A stretch of 64,000 nucleotides of DNA, from NCBI RefSeq assembly GCF_023074075.1, contig NZ_JADPKT010000007.1:310001-374000 (forward strand). Reading direction: 5' to 3'. The notes below the pieces were generated by a model, which saw only the letters and a program-made list of their open reading frames with translations, was not told the DNA's origin and made no database searches. This DNA comes from Bradyrhizobium sp. 138. Its GTDB lineage: Bacteria; Pseudomonadota; Alphaproteobacteria; Rhizobiales; Xanthobacteraceae. The number at the start of each line of letters is the position of its first letter. Position 1 is the first letter of the stretch. Below, piece after piece: positions 44,407 through 52,492 of the stretch. The translations under genes and the position numbers were made by a program.

Positions 44407-45618
44407 ATGGGCAAGCTCCGCACGACATCCGCCGCCATCCTGCTGGTCACGCTGGCGCTCGCAGCCCAGTCTGCGCGCGCCGAGATCAAGAGCGACGCGA
44501 TCCGCATCGGCGTGCTCACCGACATGAACGGCGTATTCGCCACCGCGATGGGCCCGGGCTCGGTCGAGGCGGCGCGGATGGCCGCGGAGGAGTTCGGCAG
44601 CAACATCAACGGCAAGCCGATCGAAATCCTGCAGGCCGATCACCAGAACAAACCGGATCTTGCGGCATCGCTCGCCCGCAAATGGTTCAGCGACGGCATC
44701 CAGGCAATCGCCGACGGCGGCAGCTCCGGCGCCGCCCTCGCCGTGCAGGAGCTCGTCCGCGGCAACGGAAAAATCTTCCTCGTCTCCGGCGCCGGCGCAA
44801 ACCAGCTCACCGATGAGGCCTGTGCGCCGACCAGCGTGCAATGGACCCAGGACGCCTATTCCACCGCGACGGCGGTGGTCTCAGGCATCATGCAGACCAG
44901 CAGGGAGCCGTGGTTCTTTATCACCGGCGATTATGCCTTCGGCCATTCGATCGAAGCGACCGCGCGCGCCCGCATCGGCGAGCTCGGTGGCAAGGTCGCG
45001 GGCAGCGTCAAGGCGCAGCTCGGCACACCCGATTTCAGCTCGTTCCTGCTGCAGGCGCAGTCGTCCGGCGCCAAGATCCTGGCCATCAACGTCGCCGGCG
45101 ACAACGCCACCGCGATCAAGCAGGCCGAGGAGTTCGGCCTCACCGATCAGGGTATCAAGATCGTGCCGATGTCATTCCAGAACGTCGATATCAAGGCGGT
45201 CGGGTTGAAGGCAACCCGTGGCGACCTCATCCTCACCTCCTTCTTCGAGGACGTCTCGCCGGCAGCCCGGAAGTTCTCCGACGCCTTCTACGCGCGGCGG
45301 AAAGCGATGCCCTCGCAGATCCAGGCCGGCGTCTATTCCGCCGTGCGCCACTATCTGCAAGCCCTGAAGGACACAGATTCCGACGACAGCGCAACCGTGA
45401 TGGCCAAGATGAAGGCGACAGCGGTGTCGGATGCCTACACAACCAACGGCCGTATCCGGGAGGATCAGCGCATGGTGCACGACCTCTACCTGGTGCAGGT
45501 CAAGACGCCCCAGGAGTCCAAAGGTCCCTGGGATTTCGTCAAGCTGGTCGCGACCATCCCGCCCGATCAGGCCTTCCGCCCGCTCGACCGCAGCAAGTGC
45601 GACCTTGTGGGCAAGTAG
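44407..45618 (+). CDS. ABC transporter substrate-binding protein (Leu/Ile/Val type)
   Basis: 403 aa from ATG 44407. Signal peptide MGKLRTTSAAILLVTLALA ending in AQSARA, then IRIGVLTDMNGVFATAMGPGSVEAARMAAEEFG, a type I periplasmic-binding fold (LivK/aromatic-acid subgroup). GSSGAALAVQELV and FITGDYAFGHSIEATAR continue it. Expected to deliver an aromatic acid to a HAAT-type ABC permease. The membrane and ATPase subunits are not encoded nearby, so the receptor is an orphan in this window. It is last in the hydroxylase operon (41 bp spacing). Confidence 0.9.
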   Translation: MGKLRTTSAAILLVTLALAAQSARAEIKSDAIRIGVLTDMNGVFATAMGPGSVEAARMAAEEFGSNINGKPIEILQADHQNKPDLAASLARKWFSDGIQAIADGGSSGAALAVQELVRGNGKIFLVSGAGANQLTDEACAPTSVQWTQDAYSTATAVVSGIMQTSREPWFFITGDYAFGHSIEATARARIGELGGKVAGSVKAQLGTPDFSSFLLQAQSSGAKILAINVAGDNATAIKQAEEFGLTDQGIKIVPMSFQNVDIKAVGLKATRGDLILTSFFEDVSPAARKFSDAFYARRKAMPSQIQAGVYSAVRHYLQALKDTDSDDSATVMAKMKATAVSDAYTTNGRIREDQRMVHDLYLVQVKTPQESKGPWDFVKLVATIPPDQAFRPLDRSKCDLVGK

Positions 45619-45719
45619 AGCGTTTCCGAGCGAGGTGGCAACCGGCTCGCGTCACGAAAGCGCGTCAGACACAGAATCCAGCGCACTGCTCCGATCCCAT
45701 CGGAACGGTGCTCTAGCGC
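45617..45719. repeat. dispersed intergenic repeat (AGAGCGTTTCCGAGCGAGGTGG type)
   Basis: The stretch AGAGCGTTTCCGAGCGAG, then ACCGGCTCGCGTCACGAAAG, and CAGAATCCAGAGC-like text ending in CCGATCCCATCGGAACGG and GCTCTAG. It is recognisably the element repeated through many rhizobiales genomes (known to me from memory of that pattern). CCGATcccATCGG forms a small stem. It fills the gap between the binding-protein stop and the convergent membrane protein. Confidence 0.55.
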
Positions 45720-46562
45720 TCACGCCAGATACTGCGCCAGATAGCCTTCCATCGCGTAGAGCGCGCAGAGCGCAAGACTCGACCACACCGCGGCGCTGAA
45801 ATACAGGAACATCCAGGTCAGCTCGCCCTTCCAATGCGCGATGTCGTGGGTCACCACCCAGCGCGTCGACACATCGTGCAGGCCTTCGAGGAAGCCGAGA
45901 AACCTATTGCCCTCGGCGTGCCGTGCCCGCCAGCGGCTGAAATACATGGGAACGTCGACGGTGATGAGGAAGGCGAGGAAGCAGGCGATGCCGACGATGC
46001 CCGCGATCAGCGCCCAGCGCACGGGGCCCTGGAATTCCGGCATCAGGCGGCACAGTGCGATGCCAGCCAGGAAGAAGGTCACCGCCCAGAGCGAATTCTC
46101 GATCGCGTTGTAGAGGAAGTTGGTGGTCACCACCGCATACCAGGAGAAGCACTCCGCGATGATGATGATCGGCACGATCACGAGCGCGATGTTCACCGCG
46201 GTCTCCGCGCCGGTCATTTGACCCAGCTGGTGCAGGATGATGGCCCATTGCGCGACGAAGCAGAGCTCGGCAACGGTCGCAACCGTCCGGCCGACGACCA
46301 CGCTCGACAGCCAGGTGTCGAACAGGCAGATGCGCTGCACGTCGGCGCGTGGCAGGACCGAGCGGAACGCGCAGCCGAACACATAGCCGGCGCACAGCAG
46401 GAACATCAGCCCGATGTCCGAGCCGCCGCTGAGGCTGCTCGACGGCGTCGGATAGAACTCACGGTACAGCATGAACCAGACGAGGATGTTGGCGCTGCTC
46501 ACGAGCGTGAGAGATCCCCACCACCATGCGAGGGGATTTGACCGCGCCTGCCACTGCAACAT
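45720..46562 (-). CDS. polytopic membrane protein of unknown function
   Basis: 280 aa from ATG 46562 with TTGGAG 6 nt before it (that TTG at 46574 could itself start, less likely). About seven to eight TM helices, the first WWWGSLTLVSSANILVWFML. Then come FLLCAGYVFGCAFRSVLP, VATVAELCFVAQWAIILHQLG and INIALVIVPIIIIAECFSWY-like helices. No family recognised. Trp/His-rich loops (WVVTHDIAHWKGELTWMF) may hold a ligand site. It lies opposite to its neighbours between two halves of an apparent aromatic/tricarboxylate catabolic region. Confidence 0.75.
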   Translation of the reverse strand: MLQWQARSNPLAWWWGSLTLVSSANILVWFMLYREFYPTPSSSLSGGSDIGLMFLLCAGYVFGCAFRSVLPRADVQRICLFDTWLSSVVVGRTVATVAELCFVAQWAIILHQLGQMTGAETAVNIALVIVPIIIIAECFSWYAVVTTNFLYNAIENSLWAVTFFLAGIALCRLMPEFQGPVRWALIAGIVGIACFLAFLITVDVPMYFSRWRARHAEGNRFLGFLEGLHDVSTRWVVTHDIAHWKGELTWMFLYFSAAVWSSLALCALYAMEGYLAQYLA

Positions 46563-46746
46563 GAACCGCTCCAAGAATTATCGATCTGACATATCGTCGT
46601 AATAATCCTGTCACAAGTCAGCATGTAATCACGACAAAAATCTGTGTGTACGGTCAGCCCGGTGCGCGCATCAGCGAAACCTCGGCGCAGACCAATGTCC
46701 ACATAGCGGACAATTTCTCGCTAATGGTCAAATCTATTAGACAGAA

Positions 46747-47649
46747 GTGGCTGCGTTGTCTGAAATGGCCCGGACAGACTCATCCAAGCCGCGACATCCG
46801 CTCTCCTCCGCCGCCGCCGTGCTGGCGGAGAGTGTCGATGACGCCGCCTTCGCCACGACGCTGGCAAAGGGGCTCGTCGTGCTCGAGGCGTTCAAGGCCG
46901 GCAGCACGCTGCTGGGCAACATGGAACTGTCGACGCTGACGGGCATCCCGCGGCCGACCGTCGCGCGCCTGACCCACACGCTGGCCGAGCTCGGCTACCT
47001 CCGCTACGACGCCGAACGGGCCAAGTACCGCGTCGGTGCGCGGGCGCTGCGGATCGCGCATCCGCTGCTGGCCGGGATGCAATTCCGCCAAATGGCGCGG
47101 CCGATGATGCAGGAGCTGGCGCTCAGCGTCCGCGGCACGGTCTCGATCGGCCTGCTCGACGCCACCTCGATGATCTATGTCGAGACCGCGCGCTCCGGCG
47201 ATGTCGGACCGCACGTGCCCGACATCGGCATGCCGATTCCCGTGGTGATGACCGCGATGGGACGCGCCGCGGCAGCGACGTTGCCGCCGGCCGATGCAGA
47301 CCGGCTCGAACGGAACATCGCCGCCGAAGACGCCGAGCTATGGTCGGCTTTTCGTGACAAATACCGAGCCGGGATCGCGCAAGGCAAAAGCCGCGGCTTC
47401 TGCACCTGCTGGGGCGAATACATCGCCTCGATCCATGCGGTCGCCGCGCCGCTGTTTCACGCCAGCGAATCGAAGCAGTCGTTCTCGATCAATTGCGGCA
47501 TCCCTGCTTTCCGGCTGCAACCGGGGCAGCTGGAGGGCGAAATCGGACCGCGGATCGCGGCGCTCGCCGACAGCATCCGCGCCATCGTCGGACAAACGGC
47601 ACCCGCGCTGCCGGCGCGCAAGACAAGAAAGATCAGCGCCGGGACATGA
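46747..47649 (+). CDS. IclR-family transcriptional regulator
   Basis: 300 aa from GTG 46747 (ATG 46765 possible; neither has a clear Shine-Dalgarno). After a ~35-residue disordered start, the HTH reads TLAKGLVVLEAFKAGSTLLGNMELSTLTGIPRPTVARLTHTLAELGYLRYD. The effector domain follows: SIGLLDATSMIYVETARSG; VMTAMGRAAAATLPPAD; CTCWGEYIASIHAVAAPLF. It precedes a broken Bug-family binding protein and probably once regulated it. It differs clearly from the MhpR-like protein at 41115. Confidence 0.9.
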   Translation: MAALSEMARTDSSKPRHPLSSAAAVLAESVDDAAFATTLAKGLVVLEAFKAGSTLLGNMELSTLTGIPRPTVARLTHTLAELGYLRYDAERAKYRVGARALRIAHPLLAGMQFRQMARPMMQELALSVRGTVSIGLLDATSMIYVETARSGDVGPHVPDIGMPIPVVMTAMGRAAAATLPPADADRLERNIAAEDAELWSAFRDKYRAGIAQGKSRGFCTCWGEYIASIHAVAAPLFHASESKQSFSINCGIPAFRLQPGQLEGEIGPRIAALADSIRAIVGQTAPALPARKTRKISAGT

Positions 47650-47706
47650 GCGAAAGGTGATCTGAGCGCAACAAGAAGACCAACAACAAAAGGGAGGAAC
47701 AAGATC

Positions 47707-48171
47707 GTGGCATCGCTCGACGTCACACGACGAACCCTGCTGGGCACCATCGCTTGCGGCCTCGCCGCTACCTCGGGCCTGACGGCACGGGCCGAGGATG
47801 CCTGGCCCTCGCGGATGGTGCGGCTGATCTCGCCTTACGGGCCCGGCGGCTCCAACGACATCTCGCTGCGCCTGCTGGCCGAGGAGTTCGGCCGCAGCCT
47901 GCAGCAGCAGTTCATCGTCGAGAACAAGCCGGGTGCCGGCATCCGCATCGCCAACGACATGGTCGCGCATGCGCCGGGCGACGGCTACACCATTCTCTAC
48001 GTCGCGGCCCCCTACGCCACCGCCGAGGCGCTGTTCGGCAAGCTGACCTATGATCGCAAGGATCTGCAGCCGGTGGCGATGGCAGTGATCGCGCCGCTGT
48101 TTCTCATCATCAGCGCCGACGCGCCGTTCAAGACGCTTCCCGAGCTGATCGCCTATGGCAAGGCGCTTTAG
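47707..48171 (+). pseudogene. truncated Bug-family (TctC) tricarboxylate-binding protein
   Basis: GTG-started 154-aa frame with Tat/Sec-like signal MASLDVTRRTLLGTIACGL and then a normal Bug-family N-terminal half. WPSRMVRLISPYGPGGSNDISLRLLAEEF is the ligand loop, followed by ENKPGAGIRIANDMVAHAPGDGYTILY and FKTLPELIAYGKA. Normal members have about 320 residues. The frame stops at the point where the second domain should begin, and the rest is missing. The sequence after 48171 belongs to an unrelated gene on the other strand, so a deletion is likely. Confidence 0.85.
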
Positions 48172-48192
48172 CGGCTCATTCGGATGCGGCGC

Positions 48193-48459
48193 TCAACGTC
48201 CTTCCGCACGACGGCCGCCGCTGCGGATCACGTCGTCGCTCTCGTCGACATGGTGCTGATATTGGGAGATCGCGCGGTTGGCCATGCGGATCCGGTTCGT
48301 CTCTCCCTCCTCGACCATCACGGTGATACGCTGCGCCAGGAACACGCAGGCTTGGAATTCGTCGCGGATGGTGCCGCTGCGCGCGAGAAAGTCCCAGGCG
48401 ATCTCGTAAGCCTGCTCCGCGGCGGGATTGCGACAGTCGCTGAAGATAATATGCGTCAT
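48193..48459 (-). CDS. small conserved hypothetical protein (88 aa)
   Basis: ATG at 48459 (MTHIIFSDCRNPAAEQAYEIAWDFLARSG), with a longer TTG start three codons up. Helical, with QACVFLAQRITVMVEEGETNRIRMANRAISQYQHH. No signal or TM segment. I cannot name the family, but the coding pattern is typical of short rhizobial proteins and there is no competing frame. Position right after the truncated receptor suggests that a deletion joined unrelated regions here. Confidence 0.65.
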   Translation of the reverse strand: MTHIIFSDCRNPAAEQAYEIAWDFLARSGTIRDEFQACVFLAQRITVMVEEGETNRIRMANRAISQYQHHVDESDDVIRSGGRRAEGR

Positions 48460-48596
48460 CACTGCCAAAGCCGGAGCGCGGCGATGGTTCCTACCACGGC
48501 GTTAGTTGCGCCGTCGATCGCGCTTCGGCAACCGAACTTTTCGACGGTGCGCGCGGGAACGGTCCCGGCTTGCCCTCAGCCGGGACCGCATTGTCC

Positions 48597-49088
48597 TCAG
48601 CGCTTCATACCGGCCACATAGGCCGCAAGCTTGTCCAGCGTCTGGTAGCCGTATTCGACTGCGCCGAAACCGATCATGCCGTCGCGCTGCTCGGAGCTCG
48701 AGGCCAGCTGGCGCATCATCAGCACGGTCTTGCCGTTGCTCTGCTCGGCAAAGGTGACCGTGAAGCGGAACATGCCGAGATCCTCGTCCTGGTCGACGCC
48801 GTGGTCCATCTCCATCAGGGACGGCCGCTCGATGCGGCGGAAGCGCATGCGGTTTGGATAGACCGTGCCGTCGGGGCCGATCATGTTGAAGCGCCAGACG
48901 CCGCCGACCCGCACGTCGATCTCGAAGGTCTCGACCTTGAACTCCTTCGGCCCGAACCATTGCGGCAGATGTTTGGGGTCGGACCAGGCCTCGAACACCA
49001 GATCGCGCGGCGCGTCGATCACGCGCGACATCACGATCTCGCGGTCGAGCGACCATTGCGACAGAGCGGGATTGGCAGAGTTCGTCAT
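48597..49088 (-). CDS. SRPBCC/AHSA1-domain protein
   Basis: 163 aa. SLDREIVMSRVIDAPRDLVFEAWSDPKHLPQWFGPKEFKVETFEIDVRVGGVWRFNMIGPDG is the AHSA1 (activator of Hsp90 ATPase-like) fold start. It ends GYQTLDKLAAYVAGMKR. Such single-domain proteins bind hydrophobic ligands. The gene is 2 bp from the upstream ArsR-family gene and is always paired with one in many bacteria. The pair may respond to a small lipophilic compound. Cytosolic. Confidence 0.88.
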   Translation of the reverse strand: MTNSANPALSQWSLDREIVMSRVIDAPRDLVFEAWSDPKHLPQWFGPKEFKVETFEIDVRVGGVWRFNMIGPDGTVYPNRMRFRRIERPSLMEMDHGVDQDEDLGMFRFTVTFAEQSNGKTVLMMRQLASSSEQRDGMIGFGAVEYGYQTLDKLAAYVAGMKR

Positions 49089-49090
49089 CG

Positions 49091-49477
49091 TCAGGAACCT
49101 TTCTTCTTGGTTGCGCGGGACGGCCGCTTGGCGGCCGCCCTCTCCTTCTCTTTCTTGAGCTTCATCACATAGGCTTCGAACCGGTCGAGCCGCGCCTCCC
49201 AGATCGCGCGCTGCCGCTGGAACCAGTCTTCCGCACCGAGCAGCGCATCCGGGCTGAGGCGGCAGGTGCGCACGCGGCCGGATTTCTCCGACAGAACCAG
49301 TCCGCTCGTCTCCAGCACGCGGATGTGCTTGATGAAGCTCGGCAGCGCCATGTCGAAGGGATCGGCGAGCTCGCCGACCGATGCCTCCCCTGCGCAGAGC
49401 CGCATCACGATCGCCCGCCGCGTCGGATCGGCGAGCGCGGAGAAGACCTGGTCGAGCTGGGACAATTGGTTAGCCAT
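49091..49477 (-). CDS. ArsR-family transcriptional repressor
   Basis: 128 aa from ATG 49477. wHTH: LDQVFSALADPTRRAIVMRLCAGEASVGELADPFDMALPSFIKHIRVLETSGLVLSEKSGRVRTCRLSP, the SRPBCC-linked ArsR subgroup without the metal CxC motif. The Lys-rich tail KKEKERAAAKRPSRATKKKGS may add DNA affinity. Two matching inverted repeats, one spanning its start codon and one 50 bp upstream, are probable autoregulatory operators. It is followed by the SRPBCC gene in one operon. Confidence 0.9.
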   Translation of the reverse strand: MANQLSQLDQVFSALADPTRRAIVMRLCAGEASVGELADPFDMALPSFIKHIRVLETSGLVLSEKSGRVRTCRLSPDALLGAEDWFQRQRAIWEARLDRFEAYVMKLKKEKERAAAKRPSRATKKKGS

Positions 49478-49536
49478 GTAGCTAACTATAGAACCGCCAC
49501 GATCCGGCGTCAATGATTGTTAGCTGAAAGGCTAAG
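49469..49536. promoter_or_regulatory. two identical-format operators of the ArsR-type repressor
   Basis: GTTAGC-N6-GCTAAC at 49469-49486 encloses the ATG of the repressor gene. GTTAGC-N6-GCTAAG at 49519-49536 repeats the same arms and spacing exactly 50 bp further up. The second site could also act on a promoter for the divergent hydrolase gene at 49651. Confidence 0.7.
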
Positions 49537-49650
49537 TTATTTTGTCGCGAGCCCCACAAGGCGGAACCCACAACGCGCAATCGTGAATTGGGACCCCCGC
49601 CTCTTCACGCTAAGAAGGCCGCGGGGGCGCATCATACTTGCGTCAGAGCC

Positions 49651-50811
49651 GTGCCAGCCATTGTCACTTCATCGCACCTCACCCGGCGGGCGCTCGCCGG
49701 GGCAGCGCTCGTTCCACTCGCCCTCGCCTGGCCGCGCAGCGCCGCGGCGGATTCCGACATGATCGCGCAGATGCGCGATATCGTCGCGAGTGAGCTGGCG
49801 CCGACCGTGACGCCGGACCATGCGGGCGGCCTCGCCGCCGCCCTCTATGCCGGGCGCCATGTCGAGTTCTTCACCTATGGATTTGCCGACGACGCCACCA
49901 AGCGGCCGGTGACGCCGGACACGCTGTTCAACCTTGCGTCTTTGCGAAAACCGTTCGAGGCGGCTCTTGTCGCGCTCGGCGCGCTGCGCGGCGAGCTGCG
50001 GCTCGACGACCGCCTGCCGAAATATTTGCCCGAGCTCGACGGCAACTATATCCGCAACGTGACCGTTGGCCATCTGGCCACGCACACCTCTGGGCTGCTG
50101 CTGCCGACCGACCATCCGCCCTGGCCGAACGAGCAGTACACGCGCGAGCAGTTCATCGCCATGCTGAACGCGTTCGCGCCGGCGCCCGACGTCGCGCCCG
50201 GCCGGCAGCGCGTCTACACCCATGCCGGCTACGTGCTGCTTCAGCTCGTGCTCGAGCGCTGCACCGGCAAGCCGATCCACGCGCTGATCCAGAATCGCAT
50301 TCTCCGTCCCCTCGCCATGGAAGCCACCTTCATCCCCGAGCGCGGCGCAGACCATCGCGCCGTCATGGACGAGGCCTGGATGCAGCGCGTGGTCCAGGGC
50401 TATTCCGACCAGGGCATGGCGATCGGCCCGATCGGCAGTCAGCAGAGCTATTTCGACTTTCCCGGCACGGGCCAGATGTTCTCCTCTGCCCGCGACCTTG
50501 CCGCTTTTGCTGCGGCCTGCGTCGACGGCCGTGCGATCGATCCGCATTTGCGCGAGGCACTGCGGATGACTCAGCGTGAGGCCGTCCGCGTCGACGAAAA
50601 ATTCGGACAGGCCATGGCCTGGGAGACCGTGCATCTCCAGGACGCCACGATCGTCGACAAGCCGGGCGGCCTCAACAACGCCTCGGGCTATATCGGGCTG
50701 GTGCCGGCGCGGCGGATCGCCATCGTCCTGCTCGCCAATCGCGGCGAGTATCCGCATGAGATCGCCCGCTACAAGATCCTGCCGAAGCTGGCGCGGCTCG
50801 TCGCCTCTTGA
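49651..50811 (+). CDS. secreted serine hydrolase (beta-lactamase/esterase fold)
   Basis: 386 aa from GTG 49651. SSHLTRRALAGAALVPLALAWPRSAAA is a twin-arginine-like signal peptide. Upstream in-frame starts (49588) would place unrelated residues before it. The catalytic SxxK is NLASLRKPFEAAL. The second motif Y-x-x is RVYTHAGYVLLQLVLE, and GHLATHTSGLL is the typical beta-lactamase/EstB stretch. The third motif near DKPGGLNNASGYIGLVP replaces KTG with HTG-like GG. Probably a periplasmic esterase or D-aminopeptidase, not a true beta-lactamase. It may share the ArsR operator region. Confidence 0.85.
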   Translation: MPAIVTSSHLTRRALAGAALVPLALAWPRSAAADSDMIAQMRDIVASELAPTVTPDHAGGLAAALYAGRHVEFFTYGFADDATKRPVTPDTLFNLASLRKPFEAALVALGALRGELRLDDRLPKYLPELDGNYIRNVTVGHLATHTSGLLLPTDHPPWPNEQYTREQFIAMLNAFAPAPDVAPGRQRVYTHAGYVLLQLVLERCTGKPIHALIQNRILRPLAMEATFIPERGADHRAVMDEAWMQRVVQGYSDQGMAIGPIGSQQSYFDFPGTGQMFSSARDLAAFAAACVDGRAIDPHLREALRMTQREAVRVDEKFGQAMAWETVHLQDATIVDKPGGLNNASGYIGLVPARRIAIVLLANRGEYPHEIARYKILPKLARLVAS

Positions 50812-50820
50812 GACGCGGCC

Positions 50821-51525
50821 TCAGACCGAGCGCATCAGCCCGCCGTCGACGCGGATGTTCTGGCCGGTGATGTAGGCCGCGCCCTCGGAGGCCAGGAACG
50901 AGATCGTCGCCGCGATCTCCTCGACCTTGCCGTAGCGCTTCATCGGCACGCTGTCGCGGCGCGCATCAAGCTGCGGCAGGCTGTCGATCCAGCCCGGCAA
51001 AACGTTGTTCATGCGGATGTTGTCGGCCGCATGGGTGTCGGTGAAGATTTTTGTGAAGGCGGCGAGACCAGCGCGGAACACCGCCGAGGTCGGGAACATC
51101 GCGCTGGGCTCGAACGCCCAGGCCGTCGAGATGTTGATGATGGCGCCACCCTTTTGCGCCTGCATGATTGGCGTCACCAGCCGCGTCGGACGGATCACGT
51201 TCAGGAGATACGTGTCGAGGCCGGTGTGCCATTGCTCGTCGGTGATCTCGGTGATGGGCGCGCGCGGCCCGTGTCCGGCGCTGTTGACGAGCACGTCGAT
51301 CCGTCCCCACTTCGCCATGGTGCCGTCGACGAGACGTTTCAGATCGTCGTTCTCCCTGTTCGAGCCGGTGACGCCGAGCCCGCCGAGCTCGGCGGCCAGC
51401 ACCTCGCCCTTGCCGGACGACGACAGGATCGCGACGCGAAACCCGTCCGCCGCCAGCCGCCGCGCAGCCCCTGCCCCCATGCCGCTGCCGCCGGCGGTAA
51501 CGAGCGCAACCTTCTCTGCTGCCAT
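50821..51525 (-). CDS. SDR-family protein with altered active site
   Basis: 234 aa. VALVTAGGSGMGAGAARRLAADGFRVAILSSSGKGEVLA is the cofactor-binding start, with VNSAGHGPRAP as the NNAG equivalent. It ends EGAAYITGQNIRVDGGLMRS like classical SDRs. But at the active site, INISTAWAFEPSAMFPTSAVFRAGLAAFTKIF has SAVFR where YxxxK is expected: Tyr is replaced and Lys is Arg. Only the upstream Ser region remains. It is possibly a non-canonical reductase or binding protein. It is convergent with the serine hydrolase and is not linked to the SDR group near 10-12 kb. Confidence 0.82.
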   Translation of the reverse strand: MAAEKVALVTAGGSGMGAGAARRLAADGFRVAILSSSGKGEVLAAELGGLGVTGSNRENDDLKRLVDGTMAKWGRIDVLVNSAGHGPRAPITEITDEQWHTGLDTYLLNVIRPTRLVTPIMQAQKGGAIINISTAWAFEPSAMFPTSAVFRAGLAAFTKIFTDTHAADNIRMNNVLPGWIDSLPQLDARRDSVPMKRYGKVEEIAATISFLASEGAAYITGQNIRVDGGLMRSV

Positions 51526-51627
51526 GACCGATCATTCCTTGAGTTGAGGCGAGCCACAGGCTCGGCCTATCATGAGGCCTTCTACAGCCAGACCTGTCGG
51601 CAGGTCCATGGTGGAAGGATGTCTGTC

Positions 51628-51645
51628 ATGAGCAATGCGAGATGA
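51628..51645 (+). CDS. possible 5-codon leader peptide of the GNAT gene
   Basis: ATG AGC AAT GCG AGA TGA. GGAAGG lies 9 nt upstream, and its stop overlaps the GNAT start (ATGA). The GNAT gene itself has no Shine-Dalgarno in front of its ATG, so its translation could depend on ribosomes finishing this leader. Too short for proof. Confidence 0.3.
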   Translation: MSNAR

Positions 51646-52484
51646 GTGACGTACAGATCCGCAATTTACGTCCCGAGGAGATCTCCCTCGCGGTCGACTG
51701 GGCCGCGGCCGAGGGGTGGAATCCGGGCCTTTCCGATGCGGCCTGTTTCGCGCTTCCCGACGCGCAGGGCTTCTTCGTCGGCGAGATCGATGGCGAGCCG
51801 GTCGCGACAATCTCATGCGTCAATTACGACCACCGCTTCGCCTTCCTCGGCTTCTATATCGTGCGCGCGGACTTGCGCGGCTCTGGCCACGGGCTGCGCA
51901 TCTGGAACGCGGCGATCGCGCATGCGGGCGCGCGCGTGATCGGGCTCGACGGCGTCGTGGCGCAGCAGGACAATTACAGAAAATCCGGCTTCCAGCTCGC
52001 CTACGCCAATATCCGCTATGGTGGCATCGTCGCCGCACCGTTGAAGCCGCCCGCCGGTGTCGTTGCGCTCGACACGATCCCGTTCGCAGATCTGGAGGCC
52101 GACGACGCCACTGTCTTCCCGGCCCGGCGCAGCGCCTTCCTGCGCGCCTGGATCAACACGTCAGGCCATGTCGGCCGCGCGCTCATGCGCGACGGCAAGC
52201 TCAAAGCATGGGGCGTGATCCGGCCGTGCCGGACCGGCCACAAGATCGGCCCGCTCGTCGCCGACGACCGCGCGGCGGCCGAGACGATCGTCCAGGCCCT
52301 GCTGGCGGGCGCTGATATCAGCGAAGTCTTTCTCGATGTCCCCGCCGTCAATCGCGAGGCCATCGCGCTCGCGGAGGCGCTTGGACTCAAGCCGGTGTTC
52401 GAGACCGCGCGGATGTACACGGGGCCGATCGCGCCGCTGCGCATCGACCGCGTCTTCGGGGTGACCAGCTTCGAGCTGGGTTAG
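51642..52484 (+). CDS. GNAT-family N-acetyltransferase
   Basis: 280 aa with two parts. Residues 1-135 are a GNAT core (IRNLRPEEISLAVDWAAAEGWNPGLSD; FLGFYIVRADLRGSGHGLRIWNAAIAHA) in which R-G-S-G-H-G is the acetyl-CoA pyrophosphate loop. The second half (about 150-280) is a YitH-type C-terminal acetyltransferase-like domain (LRAWINTSGHVGRALMRDGKLKAWGVIRPCRTGHKIGPLVAD). The substrate is unknown; relatives act on small amines or amino acids. Cytosolic, single gene. Confidence 0.87.
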   Translation: MSDVQIRNLRPEEISLAVDWAAAEGWNPGLSDAACFALPDAQGFFVGEIDGEPVATISCVNYDHRFAFLGFYIVRADLRGSGHGLRIWNAAIAHAGARVIGLDGVVAQQDNYRKSGFQLAYANIRYGGIVAAPLKPPAGVVALDTIPFADLEADDATVFPARRSAFLRAWINTSGHVGRALMRDGKLKAWGVIRPCRTGHKIGPLVADDRAAAETIVQALLAGADISEVFLDVPAVNREAIALAEALGLKPVFETARMYTGPIAPLRIDRVFGVTSFELG

Positions 52485-52492
52485 AACCCAAA

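Noticed and set aside
49651..50811. Antibiotic-resistance beta-lactamase
   Set aside because: SxxK and the Tyr motif are present but the third KTG motif is not, and the sequence is closer to EstB-like esterases or peptidases of the same fold.
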